Shown here one piece after another: positions 1 to 9,886 of a stretch of 64,000 bases of DNA. The position numbers and the translations under genes are program-made. The DNA is from Anodontia alba (lineage: Eukaryota; Mollusca; Bivalvia; Lucinida; Lucinidae), in the NCBI GenBank assembly GCA_964016985.1, contig OZ024825.1, positions 6,943,056 through 7,007,055 on the forward strand, in the 5' to 3' direction. Under the pieces are notes generated by a model. The model made no database searches. It saw only the letters and a list, made by a program, of their open reading frames with translations, and was not told the origin of the DNA. The stretch's first letter is position 1. Each line of letters starts with the position of its first letter.

Positions 1-236
1 GCGGTTTGGGCCTTAGACTCAATGACGGTCTCTTCGTAAAACTTTAACCAGTGGGTTGGGGTTTGACAATTTGTCTTTGGCTTAGCCCGCCGTGGTTCAA
101 CTATTGGTTTTCATTTACTCTGGCATACAGTAGAATTAGCCATGAGTACTCATCTTTGTTTATTATAATGATTAATTTGATTTTTATGTTTTCGCTTTGA
201 TGCATTGGCTGAGTTGGAAGCCTTTATGCGAACGGA
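1..236. other. unassigned left edge
   Basis: No gene is recognised. If the 392-bp repeat that follows were a clean insertion in the DNA polymerase gene, polymerase sequence should lie here, and none is readable. The stretch may be the 5' part of a longer copy of that repeat, or unrelated flanking DNA. Confidence 0.3.
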
Positions 237-628
237 ATTTTTATGTATTTCTGTATTAAGAGTAGCATCGGGACCCAGGGTGAAGTTAGCTAGCTGTAAA
301 AGTGCATTAAACCCCCCGGTGGTTTACTCTCCTGACCGTTCTAAGGCGGTGGTCCCGGTGTTAGTCTTATTCTTTGTTGCTTTGTGGTTTTTTCTACGAG
401 GCGATTTGTTGTATGTCTTTCCGTGTGTCATTTTGTTTTTGTATTTTTCAGTCATTTTAGTATTGCGATTACCTCGCTTGTGGAAGAGAAAGCTAATCTT
501 AGTGCTTTTCGTACGTTTGTTCGATTTGTGCTTGTTTGGATTTGTCGGTTTCCTCTTCCTCTTGGGGTCTGAGAAGGGCTGCGGTTTGTGATTGTGGCAT
601 TCCCTGGACTTTTCTCTTACCCTTTTTT
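237..628. repeat. 392-bp dispersed repeat, copy 1
   Basis: Nearly identical to 4924-5314. It starts ATTTTTATGTATTTCTG and ends CTCTTACC followed by a T run. Here it abuts the polymerase fragment at the DTDS motif and is open in the same frame, giving a chimeric 171-codon ORF (536-1051). The shared 3' end and the extra upstream sequence at this copy alone would suit a 5'-truncated retroelement, but no family is recognised. Confidence 0.8.
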
Positions 629-1051
629 GATACAGATTCTATCATCTATGTACACAAACCAGACCTATGGAATCCAACTATTATCAACAATCGACTTGGA
701 GAAGTGACGGACGAAGTACCAAATGCACAAATCATGAAATTTGTTGGAATGGGACCAAAGAACTATGGTAATGAATATGTGGATAAAGATGGTCACTGCA
801 AGTCAACGTGTAAAGTCAAAGGACTGGCACTGGATTACAACACTTCTCAGCTTATTCACTTTCATCGAATGTTGGAATTGGCCAAGCCAACGTGCAGAGA
901 TTTTAAAGAAACTGCGGACTATCAGAGAATTAGGAAACATAAAGATAGAAGAGTGACTACTGAAAAACAATCAAAGACTTATAGATTTAACTACAATAAA
1001 CGTGTGATTCTGAAAAATGGTTATACAGTATCCTATGGATTTGAATTCTAA
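629..1051 (+). pseudogene. polB: Polinton DNA polymerase B, C-terminal fragment
   Basis: Polintons and adintoviruses replicate with a protein-primed family B DNA polymerase. The fragment opens with the catalytic DTDS motif of polymerase motif C, followed by a VTDE segment, GPKNYG, and CKVKGLALDYN, the order seen in Polinton polymerases after motif C. It ends at TAA 1049-1051. Everything upstream (exonuclease and motifs A and B) is absent, replaced by the 392-bp repeat that happens to be open in the same frame. A full enzyme usually exceeds 1000 residues; about 140 remain. The identification rests on motif order and the Polinton context; it is non-functional. Confidence 0.88.
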
Positions 1052-1203
1052 GAAACATAAAACTGTGATACAGAGATATTGTGGTTATATCAAATTGTTT
1101 TTTTTAGGAATTTGATATCAGGTCAAGATGTGTTTTGTTTCTTCTTAAAAAAAACAACAAAAAACAATTGATATAATAGGTCAAGATATTTTTTTCGTGT
1201 TGA

Positions 1204-1210
1204 TATAAAA
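1204..1210 (+). promoter_or_regulatory. TATA box, first copy
   Basis: TATAAAA lies about 40 nt before an ATG at about 1246. The arrangement matches the TATA elements at 2829 and 4410 in front of other genes of this element. The short ORF it would drive runs into T-rich sequence within about 15 codons. Confidence 0.5.
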
Positions 1211-1801
1211 AGGCATGTCTTTCTTATTCTGTCAGAGTTTGCATCATGGTATCCGTACAGGTATTACAACAAGATATTAGTAGTTTTTTTTTGTTTTTTG
1301 TTTTTTTGTTTTTTTTCTTGTTTTTTGTGGGTTTTTTTGTTTGTTTTTTTTTTTGTTTTTTTTTTTTCAAGAAATTTTTTATCGTGTTGATATTTTGTTA
1401 ATAGTTAAAATATTTTTTTAGTTTATCAACTTTTTTTGTTCAAAATAAAAAAAAGTTATAAAAAGACATGTCTTTCTTATTTTCTTTTTTTTTTTTTTTT
1501 TTTTTTTTTCTTGTTTTTTGTGTTTTTTTTTTGTTTTGTTTTTTTTTTCAAGAAATTTTTTATCGTGTTGATATTTTGTTAATAGTTAAAATATTTTTTT
1601 AGTTTATCAACTTTTTTTGTTCAAAATAAAAAAAAGTTATAAAAAGACATGTCTTTCTTATTTTCTTATTCTTTCTCAGACTGCATCATGATAGCTCTAC
1701 AGTTATTACAACAAGATATCAGTATTTTGTTGTTGTTTTTTTTTTTATGATATATTTTTTCATTCGTGTTGATATTATGTTAATAGTTAAAATATTTTTT
1801 T

Positions 1802-2200
1802 ATGCCCCGCCACCAAAAATGTGGCGGGGTATTATGTTATACCCTCTGAAATTTTGAGTGTCCGTCCGTCCGTCTGCGCCCCCACCATTCGTCTGCCCGT
1901 AACTCCTCCTACAGTTTTAGGCCAATCCTTTTCAAACTTTACAGGCGCTTTTAGGATGGTCTGAAGATATGCATATTGTTTTTTCAGAATCCTGAAATTA
2001 TTTTTCATTACATTTTTTTCATTTTTAACTTAGACTTTTTCGAGCCCTAATACTACAGAAATGTATAGGGAGTATGTACCTTCTGCCCGCAACTCCTCCT
2101 ACAGTTTTAGGCCGATCCTTTTCAAACTTTACAGGCGCTTTTACGACGGTCTGAAGATATGCATATTGTTTTTTAAGAATCCTGAAATTATCTTATACTG

Positions 2201-2231
<31 letters not shown>

Positions 2232-2763
2232 CATTTTTAACTTAGACTTTTTTCGAGCCGTTATACTACAGAAATGTATTGGGAGTATGTACCTTCTGTC
2301 CGCAACTCATCCTACATTTTTAGGACAATCCTTTTCAAACTTTACAGGCGCTTTTAGGATGGTCTAAAAATATGCATATTGTTTTTTTTTTTCAGAATCC
2401 TGAAATTATTTTTATCACATTTATTTTTAATTTTCAACTTAGACTTTTTTCGAGCCCTAATACTACAGAAATGTATTTGGAGTATGTATCTTCTGCCCGC
2501 AACTCCTCCTATATTTTCAGGCCGATCCTTTTGAAACTTTACACACGCTTTTAGGATGGTCTGATAATATGCACATTGTTTTTTTCAGAACCCTGAAATT
2601 ATTTTTTATCACTTTTTATTGCATTTTTAACTTAGACTTTTTTTTTTTTTTTTTTGAGTTATGAAATAACTGTTTATTGCTTCTCTTCATGTTTAACTTA
2701 GATTGTTTTCAGCCCTTATACTACAGAAGTGCATAGGGAATATGTCCCTGTGTGGCGGGGCAT
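1802..2763. mobile_element. pearl-like tandem-core transposon, copy 1
   Basis: Terminal inverted repeats ATGCCCCGCCAC (1802) and GTGGCGGGGCAT (ending 2763). A hairpin GCCCCGCCAC/GTGGCGGGG sits just inside the left end. The interior is about four to five tandem units of roughly 190 bp, each with CTCCTCCTACAGTTTTAGGC, a CTTTACAGGCGCTTTTA-type segment and CAGAATCCTGAAATTAT. The same unit in reverse complement fills 59724-61055. Bivalve 'pearl' elements have this architecture (short tandem core, non-autonomous). No coding potential. It interrupts the ATPase leader array. Confidence 0.75.
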
Positions 2764-2828
2764 GTTGCATGGCTTGCAGTTTTATTTTAGTTTATCAACT
2801 TTGTTTTGTTCAAAATAAAAAAAAAAGT

Positions 2829-2836
2829 TATAAAAA
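2829..2836 (+). promoter_or_regulatory. TATA box upstream of ATPase
   Basis: TATAAAAA about 42 nt before the expected start position of the packaging ATPase. At that position this copy reads ATA, where the upstream copies at about 1246 and 1688 have ATG. Confidence 0.55.
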
Positions 2837-2941
2837 GACATGTCTTTCTTATTCTTTCTCAGAGTGCATCATAACAACTGTACAGGTATTACAACAAGAT
2901 ATCAATAATTTGATTTTAAACATCTTTCTAATATCTTTATA

Positions 2942-3559
2942 CCACGTCCAAGTGGTTCAGGAAAAACTGAATTTGTGAGAAAAATGACTGAGTATCGAGA
3001 GGATTTGTTTGATATTTTACCACTACATATCGTGTGGTGTTACAAAGAATGGCAATCTGCTTACAATGTGTTACAAGAACGCGAAGGGTCAAACATAAAA
3101 TTTATTCATGGCAATCCCGATGATGAGGATGAAATCGTCTCCGATACCAGTGCACCACATTTGGTCATCTTTGACGATATGTTAGGTGACAAAAACCAAG
3201 AAAAAATTAAGTTGTGGTTTACTAGAATAGGTCATCACAGAAATGCTACTGTGGTGTACATCACACAAAATTTATTTCAGCAAAGTAAAGCATCTCACTC
3301 AATTACTTTGAATGCCCATCATCTGATTTTGTTTCAAAGTCACAGAAATAAAATGCAAATCAAAGTTCTTTCAAATCAACTTCAAGCACCTCACATGATT
3401 CACGCTTTTAATGATGCCACATCCAAACCTCATGATTACTTATTATTCGATTTAAAACCAAACACATCAAATTATCTTAGATTCAGAACAGATATTTTTC
3501 AAAACTGGTTTACTATAACAAATCAACAAGGTCCTGTTGTCTATTTTCCAGTAGTGTAA
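2942..3559 (+). pseudogene. Polinton packaging ATPase (FtsK/HerA, A32-like)
   Basis: The packaging ATPase pumps the genome into capsids. A P-loop (PSGSGKT) is encoded at 2948-2968, and a Walker B motif LVIFDDM appears about 70 residues later. The body then stays open to TAA at 3557-3559. The in-frame reading starts at GTG 2975 or upstream, so the P-loop lies before any ATG. The true N-terminus sits in another frame: the leader coding start at about 2872 has ATA instead of ATG, and its frame ends at 2978. A TAA at 2906 blocks the P-loop frame upstream, so a one-base shift has occurred just before the P-loop. The rest looks well preserved. Confidence 0.85.
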
Positions 3560-3596
3560 AAAGAAATGTTTGGTTTATAATTGATCAGAAGTCATT

Positions 3597-4414
3597 ATGG
3601 CTGTTGCACAACAAAAAACATCTGTTAACTTGATTCATGCTCTGTACAATTTGAGCAGAGAACACGATACTCAGATGCGCCAAGATTTATTAAATGCAGG
3701 ATTAGTTGAAAAGATCAAATGGTTTTCTTTGGCAGCTCGCAAAATTTTGGAAGGTAAAATGAAATTACCTAAACAAACTCAAACATTCATGGATAGACAT
3801 AAAGATGATATGAAAAAATTAGCAAGTGCAATGGTAGATCCAGAAATTAAACGCAGTATTATTTTAAAACCTGGTGGCGGTGGATATTTTGGTGGTACCA
3901 TTATTCGAAGTCACATTAGATGGGATGGAAATAAATTCATGAGGAAATTTGGCAAAAAAGATCAACTAAGAAATCATCTCAGAAAACTAAGAAACCCTCA
4001 AAGAAATGCAAACAAGTATCAAAGAAATCTAAAAAGTCTAAGAAAAGTACTAAGAAAACAACTAAGATTAAGAAAACGACTCAGAAACGTAAAATAAATG
4101 AACGTTTTATCACTTTCAGAAAACGTACACCTCCTAGAAAACAGTTTATGCCACCCTCAACTCTATCACCATTATCATCTCCTCCTAGTCCACCTTCTAG
4201 TACTTGAAATCTTGTCAACAGCATTTTGCAAGATATGCACAAGATACCACAAAAGACATCTCCTACTATCTCAAGATTTTCACCTTTGCAACCCATGAGT
4301 CTGGCTGAAAAAATAGGTTATCAAGCCGCTATGAGACATTTAGGTTACAATCAAGCTTTTAGAGTGGCAGGTCAGCCAAACTTAAAATTTACTAGACGAA
4401 AGTTACACCTATAA
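3597..4414 (+). pseudogene. Polinton small basic protein, frameshifted
   Basis: ATG 3597 starts a reading frame with an alpha-helical N-terminal part and a glycine-rich LKPGGGGYFGG motif near residue 100. From an A-run at about 3952-3958, a second frame carries a Lys/Ser/Thr-rich tail and a proline-serine segment to TGA 4205-4207. In that same second frame sequence continues open to TAA 4412-4414 (containing SLAEKIGYQAAMRHLGY). The first frame ends at 4097. A one-base shift in the A-run plus one in-frame TGA would explain the pattern; the alternative is two genes. The lysine-rich tail suggests DNA binding, as in viral core proteins. This is inferred; function is not known to me. Confidence 0.6.
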
Positions 4415-4417
4415 AAA
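4410..4417 (+). promoter_or_regulatory. TATA box overlapping upstream stop codon
   Basis: TATAAAAA overlaps the TAA of the preceding reading frame and lies about 40 nt before ATG 4452, the same spacing as the other TATA elements in the element. Confidence 0.55.
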
Positions 4418-4451
4418 GGTTGCAACTCAAACATCTTTGATCAGTTAAATC

Positions 4452-4810
4452 ATGGCTGTGCATAAGAAAAGACGAGGGCAAAAACGTATTTTGATTAAAA
4501 AAATATGGACATTGATTACAAGGTCTGACTCAAATTCCTGGAAAGTATCGTCAGAAAATGATTCATCATTGTCCAAAAGACGTCATCGATTGTGTTGGGG
4601 AATGTTAAATTAAGTTCTGCTCAGAAACAGAAACTGATGCCGAGGAAAAATCATATTTTATTAATTTCCTCTAAAAAGGTTCCTGTGGCACAGAAAAAGA
4701 AAGCCATTAATCAAAAAGGTGGTGCACTGTTACGTTTATTGTTAAAACCACTTATAGGTCCAGTAATAGGGTCTATTCTAGGCGATGCACTTGCAAATGG
4801 AAGGTCGTAG
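4452..4810 (+). pseudogene. Polinton conserved basic protein with QKGG tail
   Basis: ATG 4452 begins a basic stretch (AVHKKRRGQ). The coding signal then moves to a second frame (LTQIPGKYRQK, CPKDVIDCVGE) and to a third from 4592, which ends with KKKAINQKGG, a hydrophobic glycine-rich tail (PLIGPVIGSILG) and stop 4808-4810. Small proteins with the LT-P-KYR, DCVGE and QKGG signatures recur in Polinton-type elements. The hydrophobic tail recalls minor core or capsid proteins, but the role is unknown. At least two indels break it. Confidence 0.6.
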
Positions 4811-4811
4811 A

Positions 4812-5924
4812 ATGACAATCGTTCCTTTTAAACTTTGGGAAGATATGAAACATTGGGAAGAAGAACAAATTCAAAAACTTAGACTACCGCCCAATCCTAA
4901 TGTCAGTGCTATTACCAGTCTTCATTTTTATGTATTTCTGTATTAAGAGTAGCATCGGGACCCAGGGTAAAGTTAGCTAGCTGTAAAAGTGGTTTAAACC
5001 CCCCGGTGGTTTGCTCTACCGACCGTTCTAAGGCGGTGGTCCCGGTGTTAGTCTTACTCTTTGTTGCTTTGTGGTTTTTTCTACGAGGTGATTTGTTGTA
5101 TGTCTTTCCGTGTGTCATTTTGTTCTTGTGTTTTTCAGTCCTTTTAGTATTGCGATTACCTTGCTTGGGGAAGAGAGAGCTAATCTTAGTGCTTTTTGTA
5201 CGTTTGTTCGGTTTGTACTTGTTTAGATTTGTCGGTTTTCTCTTCCTCTTGGGGTCTGGGAAGGGCTGCAGTTCGTGATTGCGGCACTCCCTGGACTTTT
5301 CTCTTACCTTTTTTCAGTGAGATTTATCATCTGTTTTAGCAAACAAAGATTTATCCGAAGGCGAAAAATCTCAATTGTATGGTCAGTCTTTACATTAGTT
5401 TCAAACGGCACATCGTAAAGCTTTAGAAAATAACACACTTCAACTTCCAGAATCTATTTCGTCTAATATTAATCAAAGGATCATGGACAGTGTTCCCACT
5501 ACCATGAAAAAAAAGCGAGATTATTATTAATGTCCATGTTACAAGATCATCCTAATTTGTCTTGGGATGAAGACGGTACAGTCAAAATACGGTCAAGCCA
5601 TTCCAAGTTCACATATTATCGATTTGGTCAATGATGTTTTGAGGAATAGAACCTACAGAATGGCAACCCTTTGCCGAGGGTTTTAGAGCTATGAACGTTC
5701 CTCAAGATTCTGTGGGTAATAAAAGAAGATGGGAATGGATGCATCGTTCAAAAGAATTTGACCCTCCATAATCTTCTCCTCAAGAGGAGGAGGATGTGTT
5801 TAAGACACCTTTAAAGTCAAAGAAAAAGAGATCACATATCACCCGCAAACGTAGTATAAAAAAGGAAAGGTTCTCTGTAAAACGTCAATTAGATCCAGTT
5901 GCTTGGTCAAGTTACGATGAATAA
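4812..5924 (+). pseudogene. conserved Polinton gene, split by 392-bp repeat
   Basis: Starts at ATG 4812, two bases after the previous stop, and reads WEEEQIQKLRLPPNPNVSA. It is then cut by the repeat copy at 4924-5314. Sequence resumes with LSEGEKSQLYGQ, meets an in-frame TAG at about 5396, and continues in shifting frames through DHPNLSWDEDG and AEGFRAMNVPQ. A Lys/Arg-rich C-terminus ends at TAA 5922-5924, overlapping the integrase start. I know this pattern as a conserved, functionally unassigned gene next to integrases in such elements. It is clearly dead here. Confidence 0.6.
4924..5314. repeat. 392-bp dispersed repeat, copy 2
   Basis: Nearly identical to 237-628 and in the same orientation. 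It interrupts the gene at 4812-5924, giving clear left and right boundaries. No obvious terminal inverted repeats and no clear target-site duplication. On the + strand it holds a hydrophobic open frame and on the minus strand a short open frame, neither of which I recognise. Confidence 0.8.
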
Positions 5925-7092
5925 ATTGTTTCCAAATTATTTTACGATCCAAATCATTCCGTGGGCTACACGGTTATTTTACCGTTGTATAAAGCTGCGA
6001 AGCAAATTTAAAAAAAAAAAGTCAAGTTAGATGATGTGAAACGTTGGTTACGAAAACAACAAACGTATACTTTGCATGAACCTATTCATAGAAAATTTGC
6101 CCGCCGTAAAACATTAGTAGGTGGAATCGATTACAAATGGCAGGCCGATTTTGAAGACACGCCGAGTACTTCAAAATTTAATGACAAATACAGATTTTTA
6201 CTTTTTATCATTGACGTATTTTCCAAATATGCTTGGGTTGTTCCAATCAAAGACGACAGGTAAAACTGACAAATACAGATTTTTACTTTTTATTATTGAC
6301 GTATTTTCCAAATATGCTTGGGTTGTTCCAATCAAAGACGACAGGTAAAACTTTAGTTCATGCATTTAAGTCTGTGTTAAAAAGTGGGCGAAAACCTAAG
6401 AGTTTGCAAACTGACAAAGGTACCTAATTTAAAAACAAAGACTTTCAAAATTCCTTGAAATCGAAAAAGATTCATTTTTTTCACTACAGACAATCCTGAA
6501 ACTAAAGCCAGTGTCGTTGAACGTTTTCAAAGAACCTTAAAAAGTCGCATGTGGAAATATTTTACACATCATCACACTCTCAGATATCTCGATGTACTTT
6601 CAAAATTGGTCAACGCTTACAATCACTCGTATCATCGTAGCATTAAACGTGCACCTGTCTCTGTAACAGTCCAAAACAATGTCTAGGTTTCTGAATTGTT
6701 TTTGGGAAACAATAAATCAAATTGTAAGAACTCAAAATATTCTTAACCTAAATTCAAAGTGGGAGATTTTGTGCGCATCAACAAAACAAAACGCACATTT
6801 GAGAAAGAGTATTTACCAAATTGGACTCAGGAATTATTCAAAATTTCTGCTGTGATAAAAACTTAGTCTCCGTTACCTATAAAATAATAGATCTCGATGG
6901 CGAATAGTCAGAGGTACTTTCTACTCGCAAGAGTTACAACGTGTAGAAGAAGATCAAATTTACGAAATTGAATCTATTTTAAATCACAGATAGCGAAAAG
7001 TTGGTAAAAAGTGAGTAAAAGAAATCAAAGTTCATTGGAAAGGCTATCCTGCTACATTTGATAGTTGGATTATAGAATCTGAGCTAGTTTAA
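5917..7092 (+). pseudogene. int: Polinton integrase with C-terminal chromodomain
   Basis: Polinton integrases are retroviral-type DDE recombinases that insert the element. The N-terminal segment carries TYTLHEPIHRKF. The rve core follows with WQADF (first Asp, about 6140), VFSKYAWVVP, LQTDKGT (second Asp, about 6410) and VVERFQRTLK (catalytic Glu, about 6520). A C-terminal chromodomain (IYEIESIL, WKGYPATFDSW, about 6960-7080) ends at TAA 7090-7092. It is broken by an 85-bp tandem duplication, a stop replacing the residue right after the second catalytic motif (about 6424), and several further stops and shifts. Confidence 0.88.
6182..6351 (+). repeat. 85-bp tandem duplication inside integrase
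   Basis: 6182-6266 is repeated at 6267-6351 with one base difference. 85 is not a multiple of three, so the duplication shifts the integrase frame. The single mismatch (ATC/ATT) suggests a fairly recent event relative to the rest of the decay. Confidence 0.95.
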
Positions 7093-7096
7093 AAAC

Positions 7097-7387
7097 ATGA
7101 AAATGGATGTTAAAAGTTCATTTATGCGTAGTGACAGCGCTTCAGTACAATCTACAGACAGTACTGGAAAAATAGTTAAAAATCGTTTTACATTTCTTGC
7201 ACAGATCATTGTAGTTTACATCATTATTATTACATCGTTAGTTCAAATCAGTCTGAGAAGTCCTGATAAAGAATTGTGGTTAATCTTACTCAGCAGTTCT
7301 ATCGGATACATCTTACCAGTGCCAGGTTTGAAATTCAGAAAACAATCTTTACCCGGTGACGAACCCAACTCAAAATCAAAACCATGA
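7097..7387 (+). CDS. small Polinton membrane protein
   Basis: 96-codon open frame starting four bases after the integrase stop; its TGA overlaps the ATG of the next gene (7384). Residues about 33-55 (FLAQIIVVYIIIITSLVQI) and 61-78 (LWLILLSSSIGYILP) look like two membrane-spanning helices. The N-terminus is Ser-rich and the C-terminus basic and Pro/Ser-rich. Small membrane proteins at this position are common in Polintons. The role is unknown. It is intact in sequence, though the element is dead. Confidence 0.65.
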   Translation: MKMDVKSSFMRSDSASVQSTDSTGKIVKNRFTFLAQIIVVYIIIITSLVQISLRSPDKELWLILLSSSIGYILPVPGLKFRKQSLPGDEPNSKSKP

Positions 7388-8215
7388 AAGATTTTTATTT
7401 GACTTTATTAAGCGACAGTTCTTTACACATGTATCCGGACAATAAACAAGACTCGTTCACTGTAAAATTAGATCACCCCATTCAAATCGAAAAAGAACTT
7501 TGGGAAGTTGCGTTGGTAGAAATTATCACACATTCGCAAATATTGAATATATCTGAAGAAAATTTTTTTTTTAAGATTTTACGACAGGAGTTTAGCTGCG
7601 GAAATAGATGATGTGAAATGCACTTATGATGTCAATTGTGCACAAATTGATCTCAAAATTCCGAAAGGCAATTATCATTCTCCGTTCCAGTTGGTCGAAG
7701 AAATACAAAATATAATCGATAGAACTCATGGCACGATGTTAAAACAGCACAATGCATCTATCACTATTTCATATGTGAAAAATAGTCAACGCGTGAAAGT
7801 CAACTTACAGGATCTAAATCAAGTTAAAATTTTCTTTCCAACTCCACTTGCAGAAAAATTAGGTGTCAATCCCAATTTTCATGATAAACCCATTGGTAAC
7901 TAAAGACATGCTTTTAAATATGCTGTGGATTTAAACACGTCGTATCAATTGTACGTGTACACAGATATTGCAAGTTACACTTACATTGGAGACGTGACTG
8001 CGCCACTTTTGAGAGTTGTGCCATTTCAACAAACAAAGTCAGATATTCACTCTCACAAAGAATTTTTAAACTTACATTTCATTCCCGTAGCTAAATCATT
8101 CATTGACCAAGTTCACATAAGTATAAAAAGAGATACAGGCTATATTGTGCCTTTCATTACTGGAAAGTCGTTGATCACGTTACACTTCAGCCTCAAAGAA
8201 AATTTAAAAAAATGA
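7384..8215 (+). pseudogene. Polinton penton-like minor capsid protein
   Basis: The start MKDFYLTLLSDSS, a Tyr-Pro-Asp-Asn segment and ELWEVALVEI match the N-terminus of the Polinton minor capsid (penton, single jelly-roll) protein, which forms capsid vertices. The gene is in three open pieces: 7384-7611, 7613-7903 and about 7925-8215. The first break falls at an 11-base T run (about 7564-7574). The second is a stop at 7901-7903 followed by a short shift. The final stop overlaps the ATG of the next gene (8212). Length over all pieces, about 275 residues, is near the family norm. Confidence 0.75.
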
Positions 8216-8601
8216 AAACTACTGCATCGTACCCAGTATATCGTGCCATACCGAGACATTATGATCATGGTTTAGGTTCTATTTTCAAAACTGCTATTCG
8301 AACAATCGTTCCCATTTTAAAACCTGTAGCTAAAGCTGGATTACGATCGGCTAAGAAAGTTGTCAAAGAACAAGGTATATCTGCACTTCATGATATGGTG
8401 TCAGGACAAAATGCAAAACACGTGTTACAGCGTCGCGGTCAAGCAGCTTTAAAGCAACTTTTGCCTATAAAATCGAAACGCTCATCTCGCAAATCTCATT
8501 CTTTCGCTAAACGCCAAAGAGTAAACAAGACAGGCAAAAGCAAGAGACTAAGTATTAGATACATTGAGAACAAAATTTCTGGTCAAAACATATTTAAGTA
8601 A
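8212..8601 (+). CDS. pVI-like basic protein with amphipathic N-terminal helix
   Basis: 129-codon intact frame. Near the N-terminus is GLGSIFKTAIRTIVPILKPV, a likely amphipathic helix preceded by Gly-Leu-Gly. The remainder is strongly basic (SKRSSRKS, RQRVNKTGKSKR). Adenoviral pVI and its Polinton equivalents have an amphipathic membrane-active helix and lie beside the capsid genes. Here the gene sits between penton-like and major capsid genes and overlaps the former by ATGA. The pVI comparison is by layout and physical character, not by residue identity. Confidence 0.65.
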   Translation: MKTTASYPVYRAIPRHYDHGLGSIFKTAIRTIVPILKPVAKAGLRSAKKVVKEQGISALHDMVSGQNAKHVLQRRGQAALKQLLPIKSKRSSRKSHSFAKRQRVNKTGKSKRLSIRYIENKISGQNIFK

Positions 8602-8603
8602 TC

Positions 8604-9878
8604 ATGTTTCAACAAGATTCTATCGAATGCAGCGTCTGAATTAGAAATGCAAGCCGCACGCCTATGATGACTACCATGATTCAAACTAAAATGGAAATGT
8701 ATCATCCTATTGCTTCGCTCGATAGCTATCATGCACCTATCGAATTCGTTGTACCTGCTCAGACCGAATATTACACGGACCTGTCACAATCAAATCTTTA
8801 CTTAAAATTCAGAATCTTAAAAGAAAACGGGTCTAATTTGGATGATGATCAGAACGCAGATCCTATTAATAATTTCTTGCACAGTATGTTCAGTGGCATA
8901 GATCTGTTTCTAAACAATAAACTTGTCACCAGCAGTACGGACACCTATCCATACAGAGCTTACATTGAAAATCTGTTTTCCTATTGTTCAGATGTAAAAT
9001 CTAATCAACTGAAAGCTGCTGAATTTTGGTATCCAGATGCAGCTGGGAAATTTGAAGATCTTGGTAATGCTATTGCCAAGGCACGCAATGACGTTGTAGC
9101 TAGAAGTAGACCAGTGGAACTTTGGAGACATTTGCATTTAGATTTGGCTATGCAAGAAAAATATCTGCCCATTGGAATAGAAATCAAAATTCGACTCAAT
9201 CGTGCTTCTCCGAGGTTCTGTACCCTATCAGAAGACGCTTGTGTAGTGAAAATCGATGAAGCTACTTTGGAGGTTCGACATATCCAACTTCTTCCTGCAA
9301 TCAGTAACGAGCTTAATTAGTCTATTGTACATCATAATGCTAAGTTTCCCATTCGCAGAGTTGAAGTCAAAAGTTTCACGATTGGCAGTAGACTTCAATC
9401 AAAAGTCGAAGATCATTTGTTCCGGGGACAACTTCCAAAACGTATCTTTATTGGAATGACCACCAATGAAACTTTCAAAGGTGCTTATAACAGTAATCCT
9501 TTCTTATTTCAACCTTTCAATCTCAGTAAACTGTATGTGAGCTGCAATGTACAGAGCATTTACGGGAAACCCTTAGAACCCAAATTTGAATCAAACAATT
9601 ATCTCAGATCTTATATGTCCCTCTATCAAGCTTTAGGAAATCAAGAACTGTAACATAGATTACAAAGATTACAAAGCAGGATACTGCTTCTGGGGATACG
9701 ATTTCACACCTGATCTGGGGGCAGATCAAGGTCATTTGCATCCTATAAAACAGGAAGCTTACGACTGGAACTTCAGTTTGTAAGAGCACTCGACAGCACC
9801 ATCAACGTGATTGTGTATGCAGAGTTTGATAATCGCATAGACATCAACAGAATCACAGAAGTCATCACAGACTACTAA
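8604..9878 (+). pseudogene. Polinton double-jelly-roll major capsid protein
   Basis: The hexon-like major capsid protein builds the icosahedral shell. The start (MFQQDSIEC) at 8604 is followed by a short out-of-frame stretch (about 8630-8660) and then open sequence from 8664. Recognisable parts are PIEFVVPAQTEYY, DLSQSNLYLKF, a DTYPYRAYIE segment and, late, FDNRIDINR at the C-terminus (about 9820-9850). A single in-frame TAG at 9318-9320 interrupts otherwise continuous frame to 9653. Two more frame changes follow (about 9650 and 9760-9790) before TAA 9876-9878. Total length, about 420 codons, is at the short side for the family. Confidence 0.8.
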
Positions 9879-9886
9879 AACAATAA

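Larger units (their letters stand above)
1195..2941 (+). repeat. reiterated promoter and leader of the ATPase gene
   Basis: The block TATAAAAAGRCATGTCTTTC, continuing to GCATCATG and a short coding start, occurs around 1204, 1457 (truncated), 1638 and 2829. The copies are separated by long T-rich runs. Copies 2 and 3 are 181 bp apart. The last copy, next to the ATPase body, is split from its T-rich spacer by the pearl-like insertion at 1802-2763. This looks like tandem amplification of one promoter-plus-start region. 1052-1194 is AT-rich spacer. Confidence 0.75.

Noticed and set aside
205..591. 128-codon hydrophobic ORF, and its parallel at 5006-5278
   Set aside because: Both lie in the two copies of the 392-bp repeat. 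Composition (Leu/Val/Phe) comes from T-rich sequence, with no domain recognised.
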